DNA from: Byssovorax sp. | Lineage (GTDB): Bacteria; Myxococcota_A; Polyangia; Polyangiales; Polyangiaceae | Direction of reading: 5' to 3' | NCBI GenBank assembly: GCA_025362495.1 | Contig: JANYGI010000042.1 | Location: 62,001 to 126,000 of the forward strand | DNA: 64,000 nucleotides | Shown here: piece after piece, positions 45,205-53,638 of the stretch | Numbering within the stretch: position 1 is the stretch's first letter | Layout of the letters: each line of letters opens with the position of its first letter | Made by a program: the position numbers and the translations under genes | The notes under the pieces: model-generated | The model's input: only the letters and a program-made list of their open reading frames with translations | What the model was told of the DNA's origin: nothing | The model's database searches: none

Positions 45205-45636
45205 TCAGGCCTTCGGGTTGTACTCGTACCCATGGCGGACGATCTTCTCGACCTCGGGCCACGCCTTGCGGGGCGATCCGGCCTTGTTCGACTCCCACTC
45301 GGAGCGGAGCCTGAGCTCGACACCCTCGTTCCAGATGGGATGCTCGGCGCCGAACTTCTGGCGCGCCGTGTAGCCATAGCCCATCGGGACTTCGTCCTCG
45401 TCCCAGCTCCCGATCACCCTGGGCGGGTTGGGCCGGTCCGCCGGCGGGATCGGCTCGCTGCCGACCGCCTGCTTGACGGTGTCGAGCACGCCTTGATTGA
45501 GCTCGTGGCCGTGCGGCAACGAGAGATCGTGCTTCGTTTGCTCCCAGTCGCGCTTCAGAGCCTCCTTGACGCGATCCCACGCGCTGCCCTGCGAGTCGTC
45601 CCACCAGCTCGGCTGCCAGTTTGCTGTCGTGGCCAT
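45205..45636 (-). CDS. Small acidic protein of unknown function
   Basis: 143 residues from the ATG at 45636, with GAGGAG upstream. Soluble, Trp/Glu-rich: WQPSWWDDSQGSAWDRVKEAL and WEQTKHDLSLPHGHELNQG at the start, later GYGYTARQKFGAEHP and LRSEWESNKAGSPRKAW. The AWDRVKEALKRDWEQTKHD part resembles helices of small stress proteins that precede surface or CsbD-like genes, but I do not recognise a named family. It is next to a YtxH-like gene on the same strand, which suggests a general-stress pair. Confidence 0.65.
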   Translation of the reverse strand: MATTANWQPSWWDDSQGSAWDRVKEALKRDWEQTKHDLSLPHGHELNQGVLDTVKQAVGSEPIPPADRPNPPRVIGSWDEDEVPMGYGYTARQKFGAEHPIWNEGVELRLRSEWESNKAGSPRKAWPEVEKIVRHGYEYNPKA

Positions 45637-45730
45637 GATCTGCTCCTCGGTTGAATCGTTGGTTCTGCCAGAGGGGAAGATCGGGTATCGACGATCTTCC
45701 CCTGGTGCGGTCCGAAGCTGCGGCAAAAGC

Positions 45731-46372
45731 TCAGCTCGGGCGGTGGCCGGCGCCGGTACCGCGGGTCGCGGGCTTGCCGGTCTCGGCGCTGTCATGCGCG
45801 GGATCCGAGGAGGCCGCCATCATCGACTTCGCGTCATGCGCGGCGTCCTTGACGGTGCTCACGGCCGCAGCAGCCTTGTTCTTCACGCTGTCCTCGACCG
45901 TCTTGGCGGTGTCGACGACCTTCGTCTCGACCTTGCCCTCGGCCTTTTTCACGGCGTCCTTGGCCTTACCCGCGAGATCCTCGGCCTTGTGCTCGAGCGT
46001 CTCGACCTCGGCTTCGGCCTTCTCGGCGACGACCTTGGCGTCACCCCAGAGGCCCATGAGGCCCTTCATCAGGTTACGACGAAGGTCGGCGCCGGACGTC
46101 GGCGCGAGGAGCATGCCGGCTCCGGCGCCGGCCGCAAAGCCCGCTCCGAAGATGGCCATGGACACGAGCGGGCTGCGGCGGCGCGAGAGGCCGACCCAGC
46201 CGAGCGCGTCATTGGAGTCGAGGCTGCGCAGCATCGCGGCGACGCTCGTCACGGCGTGGACGCCGTCCATCACCGAGGAACGAACGCTGGAGGCCGCCTG
46301 CTCGGTGCCCTCCTTGGCCGAGCCCATGAGGTTCTTCGCGGTCGCCATCGTGTCGTCGAGCATGGTTGCCAT
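45731..46372 (-). CDS. YtxH-like general stress membrane protein
   Basis: 213 residues with AAGGAG upstream of the ATG. An amphipathic N-terminus precedes one membrane segment (about 69-92), which ends in the YtxH signature GAGAGMLLAPTSGADLRRN. The rest is a long Ala/Lys/Glu-rich helix (KAEAEVETLEHKAEDLAGK, KDAVKKAEGKVETKVVD) that probably forms a coiled coil or lies on the membrane. YtxH-type proteins are stress-induced in other bacteria; molecular function is unknown. Confidence 0.75.
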   Translation of the reverse strand: MATMLDDTMATAKNLMGSAKEGTEQAASSVRSSVMDGVHAVTSVAAMLRSLDSNDALGWVGLSRRRSPLVSMAIFGAGFAAGAGAGMLLAPTSGADLRRNLMKGLMGLWGDAKVVAEKAEAEVETLEHKAEDLAGKAKDAVKKAEGKVETKVVDTAKTVEDSVKNKAAAAVSTVKDAAHDAKSMMAASSDPAHDSAETGKPATRGTGAGHRPS

Positions 46373-46626
46373 GATCCGTCGTCTCCTTCAGGTGGACAGT
46401 CTGTCCGTTGCTGGTTGGCGAGAGGGATTGCAGGCTTCGGGCCAAGTCGACGAATCTGCGCCGCAGCGCGTCTCGACGGCCTCGACGCTCTCGAGATCGG
46501 GGCGATATGCCCCAGCGGATCCGCGCGCGCCCCCCGAGCGCCACACTCCGCATCGACCGAGCGACCTCGATCGACGCGGAAATCAACACTATCCGATGAG
46601 AACGGATTGATCAGTGCGCGGGCTAC

Positions 46627-47163
46627 TCAGAACGTCACGCGCAAATCGGCGCCCGTGGGGCGCAGAAGCAGCGACGTCTCGAGCCCGGTCGTCGGAACCT
46701 TGCGCGCGCCGAGGACGATCATCGTCACGCCGCCGGCCATCGCGAGAGCGCCGCCGACCATCAGCGCGATGCCCGGGGCCCTCGGCCCACCGCAGCTCCC
46801 GCTGCCGTCGATGCCACCGTCGCAAACGAAGCTGGTGTTGATCACGTAGACCAGGCCGCCGACGGCCGTGACGCCGAGTCCCACGAACGTCGTAACGGCA
46901 CCTCCGATGATCAGCCCCGGGCTCGCCCGGTGCTCTTCGCGGACCATGAGCGGTTGAGAGCCCGGAGGCGCCATCCAGGGGCCGTAAGCGCCCGGCGCCT
47001 GACCGGGAGGCATCACGTAGGCGGGAGGCGCCACGACGGGCGCTGCGACGGCGGCCGGAGGAGGAGGGGGAGGAGCGGCGGCCTCGTCGGCGAGAGCCGG
47101 GGCGACGACGAGCAAGCAGGCGAGCAGCGAACACGACGAAGCGAGCGTAAGGTGTAAGTTCAT
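46627..47163 (-). CDS. Secreted/membrane protein with Pro-rich linker
   Basis: 178 residues from the ATG at 47163. Signal peptide (LACLLVVAPALADE), a Pro/Ala linker (PPPPPPAAVAAPVV), then two hydrophobic segments (GLIIGGAVTTFVGLGVTAVGG and GIALMVGGALAMAGGVTMIV) separated by a Cys/Gly loop (CDGGIDGSGSCGG). This layout recurs in myxobacterial proteins of unknown function. No catalytic motif is visible. Confidence 0.62.
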   Translation of the reverse strand: MNLHLTLASSCSLLACLLVVAPALADEAAAPPPPPPAAVAAPVVAPPAYVMPPGQAPGAYGPWMAPPGSQPLMVREEHRASPGLIIGGAVTTFVGLGVTAVGGLVYVINTSFVCDGGIDGSGSCGGPRAPGIALMVGGALAMAGGVTMIVLGARKVPTTGLETSLLLRPTGADLRVTF

Positions 47164-47221
47164 GCGTCCACCGTAGCGCATCGATCCGGGCCTTGCTGCA
47201 GCGGAAAAAAGGAGCCGGCGA

Positions 47222-50200
47222 TCACTCGACCGACGCGGGCATTTCGCGGCGGCGCAGGAGGCGCTCCCGCAGCACGCAGGCCCAGTAATACGTCACTGGC
47301 AAGACGATGAGCGCGAGCACCGCGGCGCTGATCGTACCGCCGACGACGACGACGGCGATCGGCCGCTGCGTCTCGCTCCCGATGGCGTGCGACATCGCGG
47401 CCGGCAGCAGGCCCAGCGAGGCGAGCAGCGCCGTCATCAGCACCGCGCGCAGGCGGTCGCGCGTGCCCCCGACCACGGCCTCGTAGAGCGGCTCGCCCGC
47501 GTCGAGGCGCCCGCGGATCGCGGCCACGACGAGCACGCCGTTGAGCACCGCTTGCCCGAGCAAGGCGATGAAGCCGACGGCGGCCGAGACCGAGAGCGTC
47601 ATCTTCACCGCGGCGAGGCCGAGCACGCCGCCGATCAGCGCGAAGGGCACGTTGACGAGGATCACCACCGCGTCGAACACCTGCCCGAAGGCCGAGAAGA
47701 GCAGGAAGAACGTGATCAAGAGGGCCAGCGGGATGACGAGCGTGAGGCGCTTCATCGCCCGCTCCTGGTTCTCGAACTCGCCGCCCCAGACCATCTCGTA
47801 GCCCTGCGGGAGGGCGAGGGCGGTGTTGACCTTCTCCTGCGCTTCCTTCACGAAGGAGCCGAGATCGCGGTTGCGCACGTTCATGCGAATACCGACGTAG
47901 CGGCGGCCGTTCTCGCGGGTGATCGCGGCGCGGCCGGTGCCCATCTTCACGTCGGCCACGGCGGAGAGCGGGATGAGCGAGCCGTCGTCGAGGGGCAACA
48001 GCATCTCGCGGATCGCGCCGACGTCTTCCCGCGTTGACGGTGGGTAACGGACGGTCACGTCGAATCGCCGCTCGCCCTCCCAGAGCTCGCTGGCCACGTG
48101 GCCGCCCATGGCCGTCTCGGCGTAGTCCTGCACGTCGGCGAGATCGAGGTTGTAGTGCGCGAGCGCATCGCGATCGATGGTGACGGAGATCTGCGGCGAC
48201 TCTCCGCTCTTGACGATGCCCACGTCGGCGGCGCCGGGGACGAGGGAGATCACGTCCTTGGCCTTGTCCGCCGCCGCGGAGAGCTTGTCGAGATCTTCGC
48301 CGTAGATCTTCACCGCGATCTGGCCGAACTGACCGGAGATGTTCTCGGCCACGTTGTCCTTGATCGGCTGGGAGAAGTTGTACTCGAGGCCCGGTATCTC
48401 CTGGAGGTTCCGGGCCATCTCGGTGACGAGATCGTTGATGGTCTTCATCTGCGGTCGCCAGGCGTCGAGGGGCTTGAGCTTGACGAAGACCTCGAGGTTG
48501 TTGGGCAAGCTGGGATCGGTGCCGTCCTCGGGGCGGCCGAGCTGGGTGAGCAGGCTCGTGGCCTCGGGGCTGCGGCGGAGGATCTCCTTGATCCGCGGCG
48601 TGAGCTTGCGACCCTGGGTGAGTGACACGTTGCCGGGGAGGCTGAAGGTCACGTAGAGCGAGCCCTCGTTGAGCTCGGGGAGGAACTCGGAGCCGAGGCG
48701 CGGGAGCAGCGTGACGGCCGAGACGAGCCCGCCGAGGGCCAGGATCGCCACCACGATCGAGTGCTTCATCGAGGCGTCGAGGAGCGGATCGTAGAGCCGC
48801 TTCGCCAGACGAAGGACCGGCGACTCGCGGTGAGCCTTGGGCTTGCGCAGGGCGTAGAACGAGAGCACCGGCACCACGGTGAAGCTCACGAACAGGGCGC
48901 CGACGAGGGCGCTGACGACGGTGTTGGCGAGCGGCGAGAAGATCCGCCCCTCGACCCGCTGGAGCGAGAAGATCGGCAGATACGCCGCGATGATGATCAG
49001 GAGCGAGAACAGCGTGGGGCGGGCGACCTCGCGAGCTGCCGTGAAGAGGCGGTCAATCAGCACGCCCGTGGGGATTGGCTCCTTCGCGGGCGGCGCGCCC
49101 TCGGGCAGCGAGAGCCGATGGAAGAGGTGCTCGACCAGGATGACGGCGCCGTCGACGATGATCCCGAAGTCGACCGCGCCCATCGAGAGCAGGTTGGCGC
49201 TCATCCCGCGGACGGACAGGTAGACGAACGAGGCCGCGAGCGAGAGCGGGATGGCGATGGCCACGATCAGCGACGCGCGCACCGAGAGCATGAAGATGAA
49301 GAGGATGAACGTGACCAGCACCGCGCCTTCAGCGAGGTTGTGGAACACCGTCTTCAGCGTGGTGTTGACGAGGTCGGAGCGGTCGTAGAAGGGGGTTATC
49401 TTCACGCCCTTGGGGAGCACGTGCTCGTCGAGATCGGTGATGCGGCCGCGGAGGCCGTCGAGCACGACGGTGGGGTTCTCGCCGCGGCGCATGAGGATGA
49501 TGCCTTCGACGGCGTCCTCGTTGTCGTCGCGCGTGACGATGCCTTGCCGCGGGGCGTACCCCTCCGTCACCGTGGCGACGTTGCGCACGAGGACGGGTAC
49601 GCCGTCGTGGAAGCCGCAGCGGACCTTCTCGATGTCGCTGAAGCTGCGGAAGATCCCTAGGCTGCGGATCACGAACGTCTCGGCGCCGCGCTCGACGTAG
49701 CCGCCGGTGGCGTTGGCCGAAGCCTTCTTGAGCGCCGTGAAGATGTCGGAGAGATCGACGCCGAGCGCCGCCATTTTCATGGGATCGGGCTGCACGTGGA
49801 CCTCGCGCTGGAGGCCGCCGTACGAGACCACGTCGGCGACTCCGGGGACCTGCAAGAGGCGCGGGCGCACCGTCCATTCTTGCAGGGTGCGCAGCGACAT
49901 CGGATCGGTGCCTTTGCCCTCGAGCGTGTAGCGATAGACCTCGCCGATCGGCGTCGCCATGGGCCCTAGGCTCGGCTTCACGCCCTCGGGCAGCTCGGCC
50001 TCGGCGAGGCGCTCGACCACCTGCTGGCGCGCTCGGAGCGAGTCGGTGGTGTCGTCGAACGTGAGGGTGACGAACGAGAGGCCGAAGAGCGAGATGCTCC
50101 GCAAACGGAAGAGCCCCGGCGTGCCGTTGAGCGCGCGCTCGAGGGGGAGCGACACCCGCCGCTCGACCTCTTCGGTGGGCTGCCCCTCGTAGATCGTGAT

Positions 50201-50347
50201 GACCTGGACCTGGGTGTCGGTCGGATCCGGGAACGCTTCGACGGTGAGGTGCGAGTACGCGTAGTACCCCCAGATCGCCAGCGTCGCGGCGAAGATGAAC
50301 GTCGCGAGCCGGTTGCCGAGCGAGAACCGGAGGAGCCCTTCGAGCAT
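47222..50347 (-). CDS. Orphan heavy-metal RND efflux pump, second CzcA-like copy
   Basis: 1041 residues. Co-linear with, and nearly the same as, the pump at 16232-19363 over most of its length, including VEAFPDPTDTQVQVIT, VDFGIIVDGAVILVEH and the LGSEFLPELNEG periplasmic motif. The heavy-metal signature Asp, Asp and Glu are intact, so it should be functional. Unlike the first locus there is no adaptor, channel or two-component gene beside it; it may share the first locus's CzcB/CzcC. Differences cluster in loops and around QRESP versus HRESP-type linkers, suggesting divergence after duplication rather than a recent copy. Confidence 0.93.
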   Translation of the reverse strand: MLEGLLRFSLGNRLATFIFAATLAIWGYYAYSHLTVEAFPDPTDTQVQVITIYEGQPTEEVERRVSLPLERALNGTPGLFRLRSISLFGLSFVTLTFDDTTDSLRARQQVVERLAEAELPEGVKPSLGPMATPIGEVYRYTLEGKGTDPMSLRTLQEWTVRPRLLQVPGVADVVSYGGLQREVHVQPDPMKMAALGVDLSDIFTALKKASANATGGYVERGAETFVIRSLGIFRSFSDIEKVRCGFHDGVPVLVRNVATVTEGYAPRQGIVTRDDNEDAVEGIILMRRGENPTVVLDGLRGRITDLDEHVLPKGVKITPFYDRSDLVNTTLKTVFHNLAEGAVLVTFILFIFMLSVRASLIVAIAIPLSLAASFVYLSVRGMSANLLSMGAVDFGIIVDGAVILVEHLFHRLSLPEGAPPAKEPIPTGVLIDRLFTAAREVARPTLFSLLIIIAAYLPIFSLQRVEGRIFSPLANTVVSALVGALFVSFTVVPVLSFYALRKPKAHRESPVLRLAKRLYDPLLDASMKHSIVVAILALGGLVSAVTLLPRLGSEFLPELNEGSLYVTFSLPGNVSLTQGRKLTPRIKEILRRSPEATSLLTQLGRPEDGTDPSLPNNLEVFVKLKPLDAWRPQMKTINDLVTEMARNLQEIPGLEYNFSQPIKDNVAENISGQFGQIAVKIYGEDLDKLSAAADKAKDVISLVPGAADVGIVKSGESPQISVTIDRDALAHYNLDLADVQDYAETAMGGHVASELWEGERRFDVTVRYPPSTREDVGAIREMLLPLDDGSLIPLSAVADVKMGTGRAAITRENGRRYVGIRMNVRNRDLGSFVKEAQEKVNTALALPQGYEMVWGGEFENQERAMKRLTLVIPLALLITFFLLFSAFGQVFDAVVILVNVPFALIGGVLGLAAVKMTLSVSAAVGFIALLGQAVLNGVLVVAAIRGRLDAGEPLYEAVVGGTRDRLRAVLMTALLASLGLLPAAMSHAIGSETQRPIAVVVVGGTISAAVLALIVLPVTYYWACVLRERLLRRREMPASVE

Positions 50348-50563
50348 GGGCTCACGGTAGTTCAGTTTTCTTTAAATGGGACCCGCGACGATGAAGCGGA
50401 TCTTCGAAAAAACAAGCGCGAGTTTCACCTTCACGCTCTTTTATCGAAGATTATTTTTGTTTCCTCGATCGGTAATCCAATATTGTTTAACAAACGGGGT
50501 GCCGGCGCGCGTGGGGCCAAAATTTTCTTGAAGGTGCGCCGCTCCCGCCGACCGAGTTTTCTT
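50348..50563. promoter_or_regulatory. AT-rich region upstream of the orphan pump gene
   Basis: Much richer in A/T than the rest of the window, with runs such as TTATTTTTGTTTCC. It holds an 8-bp dyad (ATCTTCGA at 50400-50407 and TCGAAGAT at 50444-50451). At 50479-50491, AATATTGTTTAAC differs by one base from AATATTATTTAAC of the palindrome at 13284-13308 in front of the czcCBA-like operon. No -24/-12 element is evident on the pump strand. Confidence 0.45.
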
Positions 50564-51250
50564 TCACAGCGGGGCGATGGCGAGGAAGCCCGCCTGCGCG
50601 TGAGCGCGCCAGATCGTCTCGACGGCAGCGAAGCCGACGCGCTGGAGCAGCGCGAGGTGCTCGCTCGCGCGGAGCGGGAAGAACTTCGCGCCCTCGCGCG
50701 CGAGGTGGAGATCGACCGTCGCCTGATCGCGGCCCTGAGCGTGCTGGAACGCGGCCCACCGGCGACGCTGGAGCGCGTGGCCGAGGTCGGTCTCGGCGCG
50801 CACGTTCTCGAACACGAGGAGCGCGCCGCCGGGGCGAAGGAGCTCGAAGCAGCGGAGGAGAGCGCGCTCGCGGCCGCTCGGATCGGCGTAGTAGTGGTGG
50901 CTTTGCACCGCGGTGATCACGTCGAACGGCGCGAGCGCGGGCAGACCGTGCGAGGGCGCGACGAGGAAATTCTCGGCGGGGATCTCCGGGTTCTTCGCGC
51001 GCGCGAGGGCCAGCATGGCCTCGGAGGGATCGGCGAGGATGAAGGTGACATCGGGCGCGAATCTACGCGCCTCGGCGACGAGCGCGCCGGGACCGCAGCC
51101 GGTGTCGAGCCAGCGCGTCGCGCCGGGGGCCGCGGCGAAGCCGATCTCGATCGCGAGATCGACCATCTGCGCGTGGCAGGGGATCGTCTTCCTGACCTCG
51201 GCGGCGTAGTCCTCGGCGGCGTGGGCGCTGGTGTTGTCGGGGGTGCTCAT
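50564..51250 (-). CDS. SAM-dependent class I methyltransferase
   Basis: 228 residues. Motif I is WLDTGCGPGALV (about 47-58), followed by an acidic residue at the end of strand 2 (FILADPSEAMLALAR) and the post-motif strand FDVITAVQSHHYY, then LLRPGGALLVFENV. This is the Methyltransf_11/25-type fold that methylates small molecules; the substrate is not evident. Its start is 11 bases after the stop of the hybrid kinase upstream, so the two genes are probably one transcript. Confidence 0.85.
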   Translation of the reverse strand: MSTPDNTSAHAAEDYAAEVRKTIPCHAQMVDLAIEIGFAAAPGATRWLDTGCGPGALVAEARRFAPDVTFILADPSEAMLALARAKNPEIPAENFLVAPSHGLPALAPFDVITAVQSHHYYADPSGRERALLRCFELLRPGGALLVFENVRAETDLGHALQRRRWAAFQHAQGRDQATVDLHLAREGAKFFPLRASEHLALLQRVGFAAVETIWRAHAQAGFLAIAPL

Positions 51251-51261
51251 CGCCGCGGAGC

Positions 51262-53466
51262 TTACGATCGAACTGCGCCGAGGGGGCCAGTCACGAGATC
51301 GGGAGTCGACGCCTCGCGCCGGGGGCCGAGCGACCTTTGCCGCTCACTCGCTCCCGAGTCTTCCCCGGTGCGCGTGCGCAAGAGCGCTTCGAGCATCGTC
51401 AGGTCGAAGGGCTTGTCGAGAGCGGGGTTGGGGATCGAGGCCAGGAAGTCGCGCGCGCGCCGGGTGAACGTGCCTCCGGTCATGAAGATGATCCGCGAGG
51501 TGAGATCGGGATCGCTCTCTTTCAAGGCCTCGTAGACATCCATGCCCGTCATCTCGGGCATGATCAGATCGCAGAGGACGGCGTCGAAGGGGGGAGCGCG
51601 GCGGAGCCTCGCCAGGGCCTCGCGGCCGTTGCCGAGGACCTCGACCTCGAACTCGGGCTCGAGCGATCGGCCGAGCGCGGCGGCGAGGACGGGCTCGTCG
51701 TCGACCACGAGGACGCGGCCGCGCGGCGTGCGCGCCGGCGGGATCGAGGGGCGGCTGTCGGCGCGAGCCGCGGCGTGATTGCCCTCGATCGGCTGCACGC
51801 TCGGGAGGACGACGCGGAAGACGCTGCCCTGGCCGATGCGGCTCTCGACGGCGATCTCGCCGCCGAGCGACGCGACTATTCCGTGGCAGATCGAGAGGCC
51901 GAGGCCGGTGCCGACGCCCGACGGCTTGGTGGTGAAGAAGGGCTCGAACACGTGAGCGAGGATGTCGGCGGGGATGCCAGCGCCGGTGTCGCTGACGGTG
52001 ACGGCGACGCGCCCCGCGGCGTCGATCGATGTGCCGACCGTGATCTGGTTGTGCTCGACGTCGCCCTCGGCGATGGCCTGCCCCGCGTTGAGGAGCAGGT
52101 TCAAGAACACCTGGCCGAGGCGCGAGGCGTTGGCCTCGACCGGCGGCACGTCGTCGAAGGCGCGCACGAGGCGGGCGCGGTGGCGGATCTCGCCGGCGGC
52201 GATCTCGATCGTTTCGTCGAGCACGCGGCGCACGTCGACCGGGCCGCGGCGCTCGGTGTCGACGCGCGAAAACGCCTTCAAATCCTGGACGATCACCCGC
52301 ACGCGGTCGACGCCGCGGCGGGCCTCGCGCAGGCGCGTGACGAGGTCGGTGCAGGGGACGGCGGCCTCGGCGCCGAGGCAGCGCGCGTCGAGCTCGCGCA
52401 GGACGAGGTCGAGGTTGAGCAGCACGTACGAGAGCGGGTTGTTGATCTCGTGGGCCACGCCCGCGGCCAGCGTGCCGAGCGAGGCGAGGCGATCGGCCTC
52501 GACGAGGCGCGCCTCGGACTGCTGGAGCGCGGCCTCGGCGCGGCGTCGCTCGGTGATGTCGATGGCGACGCCGAGGACCTCGACGACCGAGCCGTCGGGG
52601 CCGCGGCGCGGGGTGTAGCGCGTCTCGTACTGGAGCCCCTCCGGCCCGAGGTGCGTCATCGTGGTGAAGGCCTCGCCGCGGAGCGCGGCGCGCGCGTGAG
52701 CGACGATGTGCGGCGAGTCGCGGTAGACGTCGAAGATCGATCGACCGATGTACGAGCCCGCCTCGAGGCCGGTCGCCGCGAGGCCGCGGCCGGCGCCGAG
52801 CGTGAAGCGGCCCTCGGCGTCGAAGGCGAAGAGCACGATGGGCGCGTGCGACACGACGCCGAAGAGGCGCTCTTCCGAGCGCGCCAGGGCCTGCTCGAGC
52901 GCGCGGCGCTTCCAGGTCTCGCCGAGGCGCGCGCCCACCGAGGCGAAGATCGACGCGAGCGCGGGATCGATGGCGCGGGGGGTGCGGCCGAAGAGCTCGA
53001 TCACGCCGAGGACCTCGCCGCCGGCGCTGAAAGGAAAAGCGCACGCGGATCGCAGGCCATCGCGCGCGGCCCAGAAGCCGCGATGGAAGCCGGGCTGCGC
53101 GGTCAGATCGGGGATCGAGCGCACGGCCGCGCGCGACCACGCTTCGCCGGGAAGGCCTTCGCCGCGAGGGAACCACGTGCGGCGGCTGATGCTCTCGAGC
53201 TCGGGCACGGGCGCGTGCTTCGGGGCCCAGTGCTCTTCGCAGCGCAGCTCACCGAGGGCGTCGTCGATGCGATAGAGGTTCGCCGCGGCCCAGCCGCCGG
53301 CCTCGCCGAGGTGCTGCAAGACGGCGCGCCCGGCCTCGACGTTGCTGCCTTCGCGCGCGAGGGAAGCGTCGATCGCGAGCAGCATGGCGAGCCAGCCGGC
53401 TTCGGCCAAGAGCGGCGTGCCATCGCGCGACGCAGGTATTGAAGTGTCGAAGCTATGCTCTCCCAC
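51262..53466 (-). CDS. Hybrid histidine kinase: GAF, PAS, kinase, receiver
   Basis: 734 residues from a GTG with GAGGGG upstream. GAF domain at about 30-188 (AAANLYRIDDALGELRCEEHW, GLRSACAFPFSAGGEVLGVI), PAS at about 195-308, phospho-acceptor His339 in TLAAGVAHEINNPLSYVLL, ATPase motifs NLLLNAGQAI, DTGAGIP and GTGLGLSICHGIV. A C-terminal receiver (GRVLVVDDEPVLAAALGRSL, DAVLCDLIMPEMTG, IIFMTGG, ALDKPFD) makes it hybrid. No membrane segment. With no output domain, it must pass phosphate to another protein. A methyltransferase gene follows 11 bases later. Confidence 0.88.
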   Translation of the reverse strand: MGEHSFDTSIPASRDGTPLLAEAGWLAMLLAIDASLAREGSNVEAGRAVLQHLGEAGGWAAANLYRIDDALGELRCEEHWAPKHAPVPELESISRRTWFPRGEGLPGEAWSRAAVRSIPDLTAQPGFHRGFWAARDGLRSACAFPFSAGGEVLGVIELFGRTPRAIDPALASIFASVGARLGETWKRRALEQALARSEERLFGVVSHAPIVLFAFDAEGRFTLGAGRGLAATGLEAGSYIGRSIFDVYRDSPHIVAHARAALRGEAFTTMTHLGPEGLQYETRYTPRRGPDGSVVEVLGVAIDITERRRAEAALQQSEARLVEADRLASLGTLAAGVAHEINNPLSYVLLNLDLVLRELDARCLGAEAAVPCTDLVTRLREARRGVDRVRVIVQDLKAFSRVDTERRGPVDVRRVLDETIEIAAGEIRHRARLVRAFDDVPPVEANASRLGQVFLNLLLNAGQAIAEGDVEHNQITVGTSIDAAGRVAVTVSDTGAGIPADILAHVFEPFFTTKPSGVGTGLGLSICHGIVASLGGEIAVESRIGQGSVFRVVLPSVQPIEGNHAAARADSRPSIPPARTPRGRVLVVDDEPVLAAALGRSLEPEFEVEVLGNGREALARLRRAPPFDAVLCDLIMPEMTGMDVYEALKESDPDLTSRIIFMTGGTFTRRARDFLASIPNPALDKPFDLTMLEALLRTRTGEDSGASERQRSLGPRREASTPDLVTGPLGAVRS

Positions 53467-53638
53467 GGCGCCCCTCGGATGGAGATTTGCTCCACGATAT
53501 CACGGCGCGTCGGGCGAGCGGCGCGGGTGCGCGTGACCCGTCATCGCGGTCACCATCGTTGCGGGCTGTCGGAGGATGGGCCGCGCGCCTCGACCATCGA
53601 GGGAAGCGCGCGGCGGAGAGAGGGCTTCGGGCGGGGAA

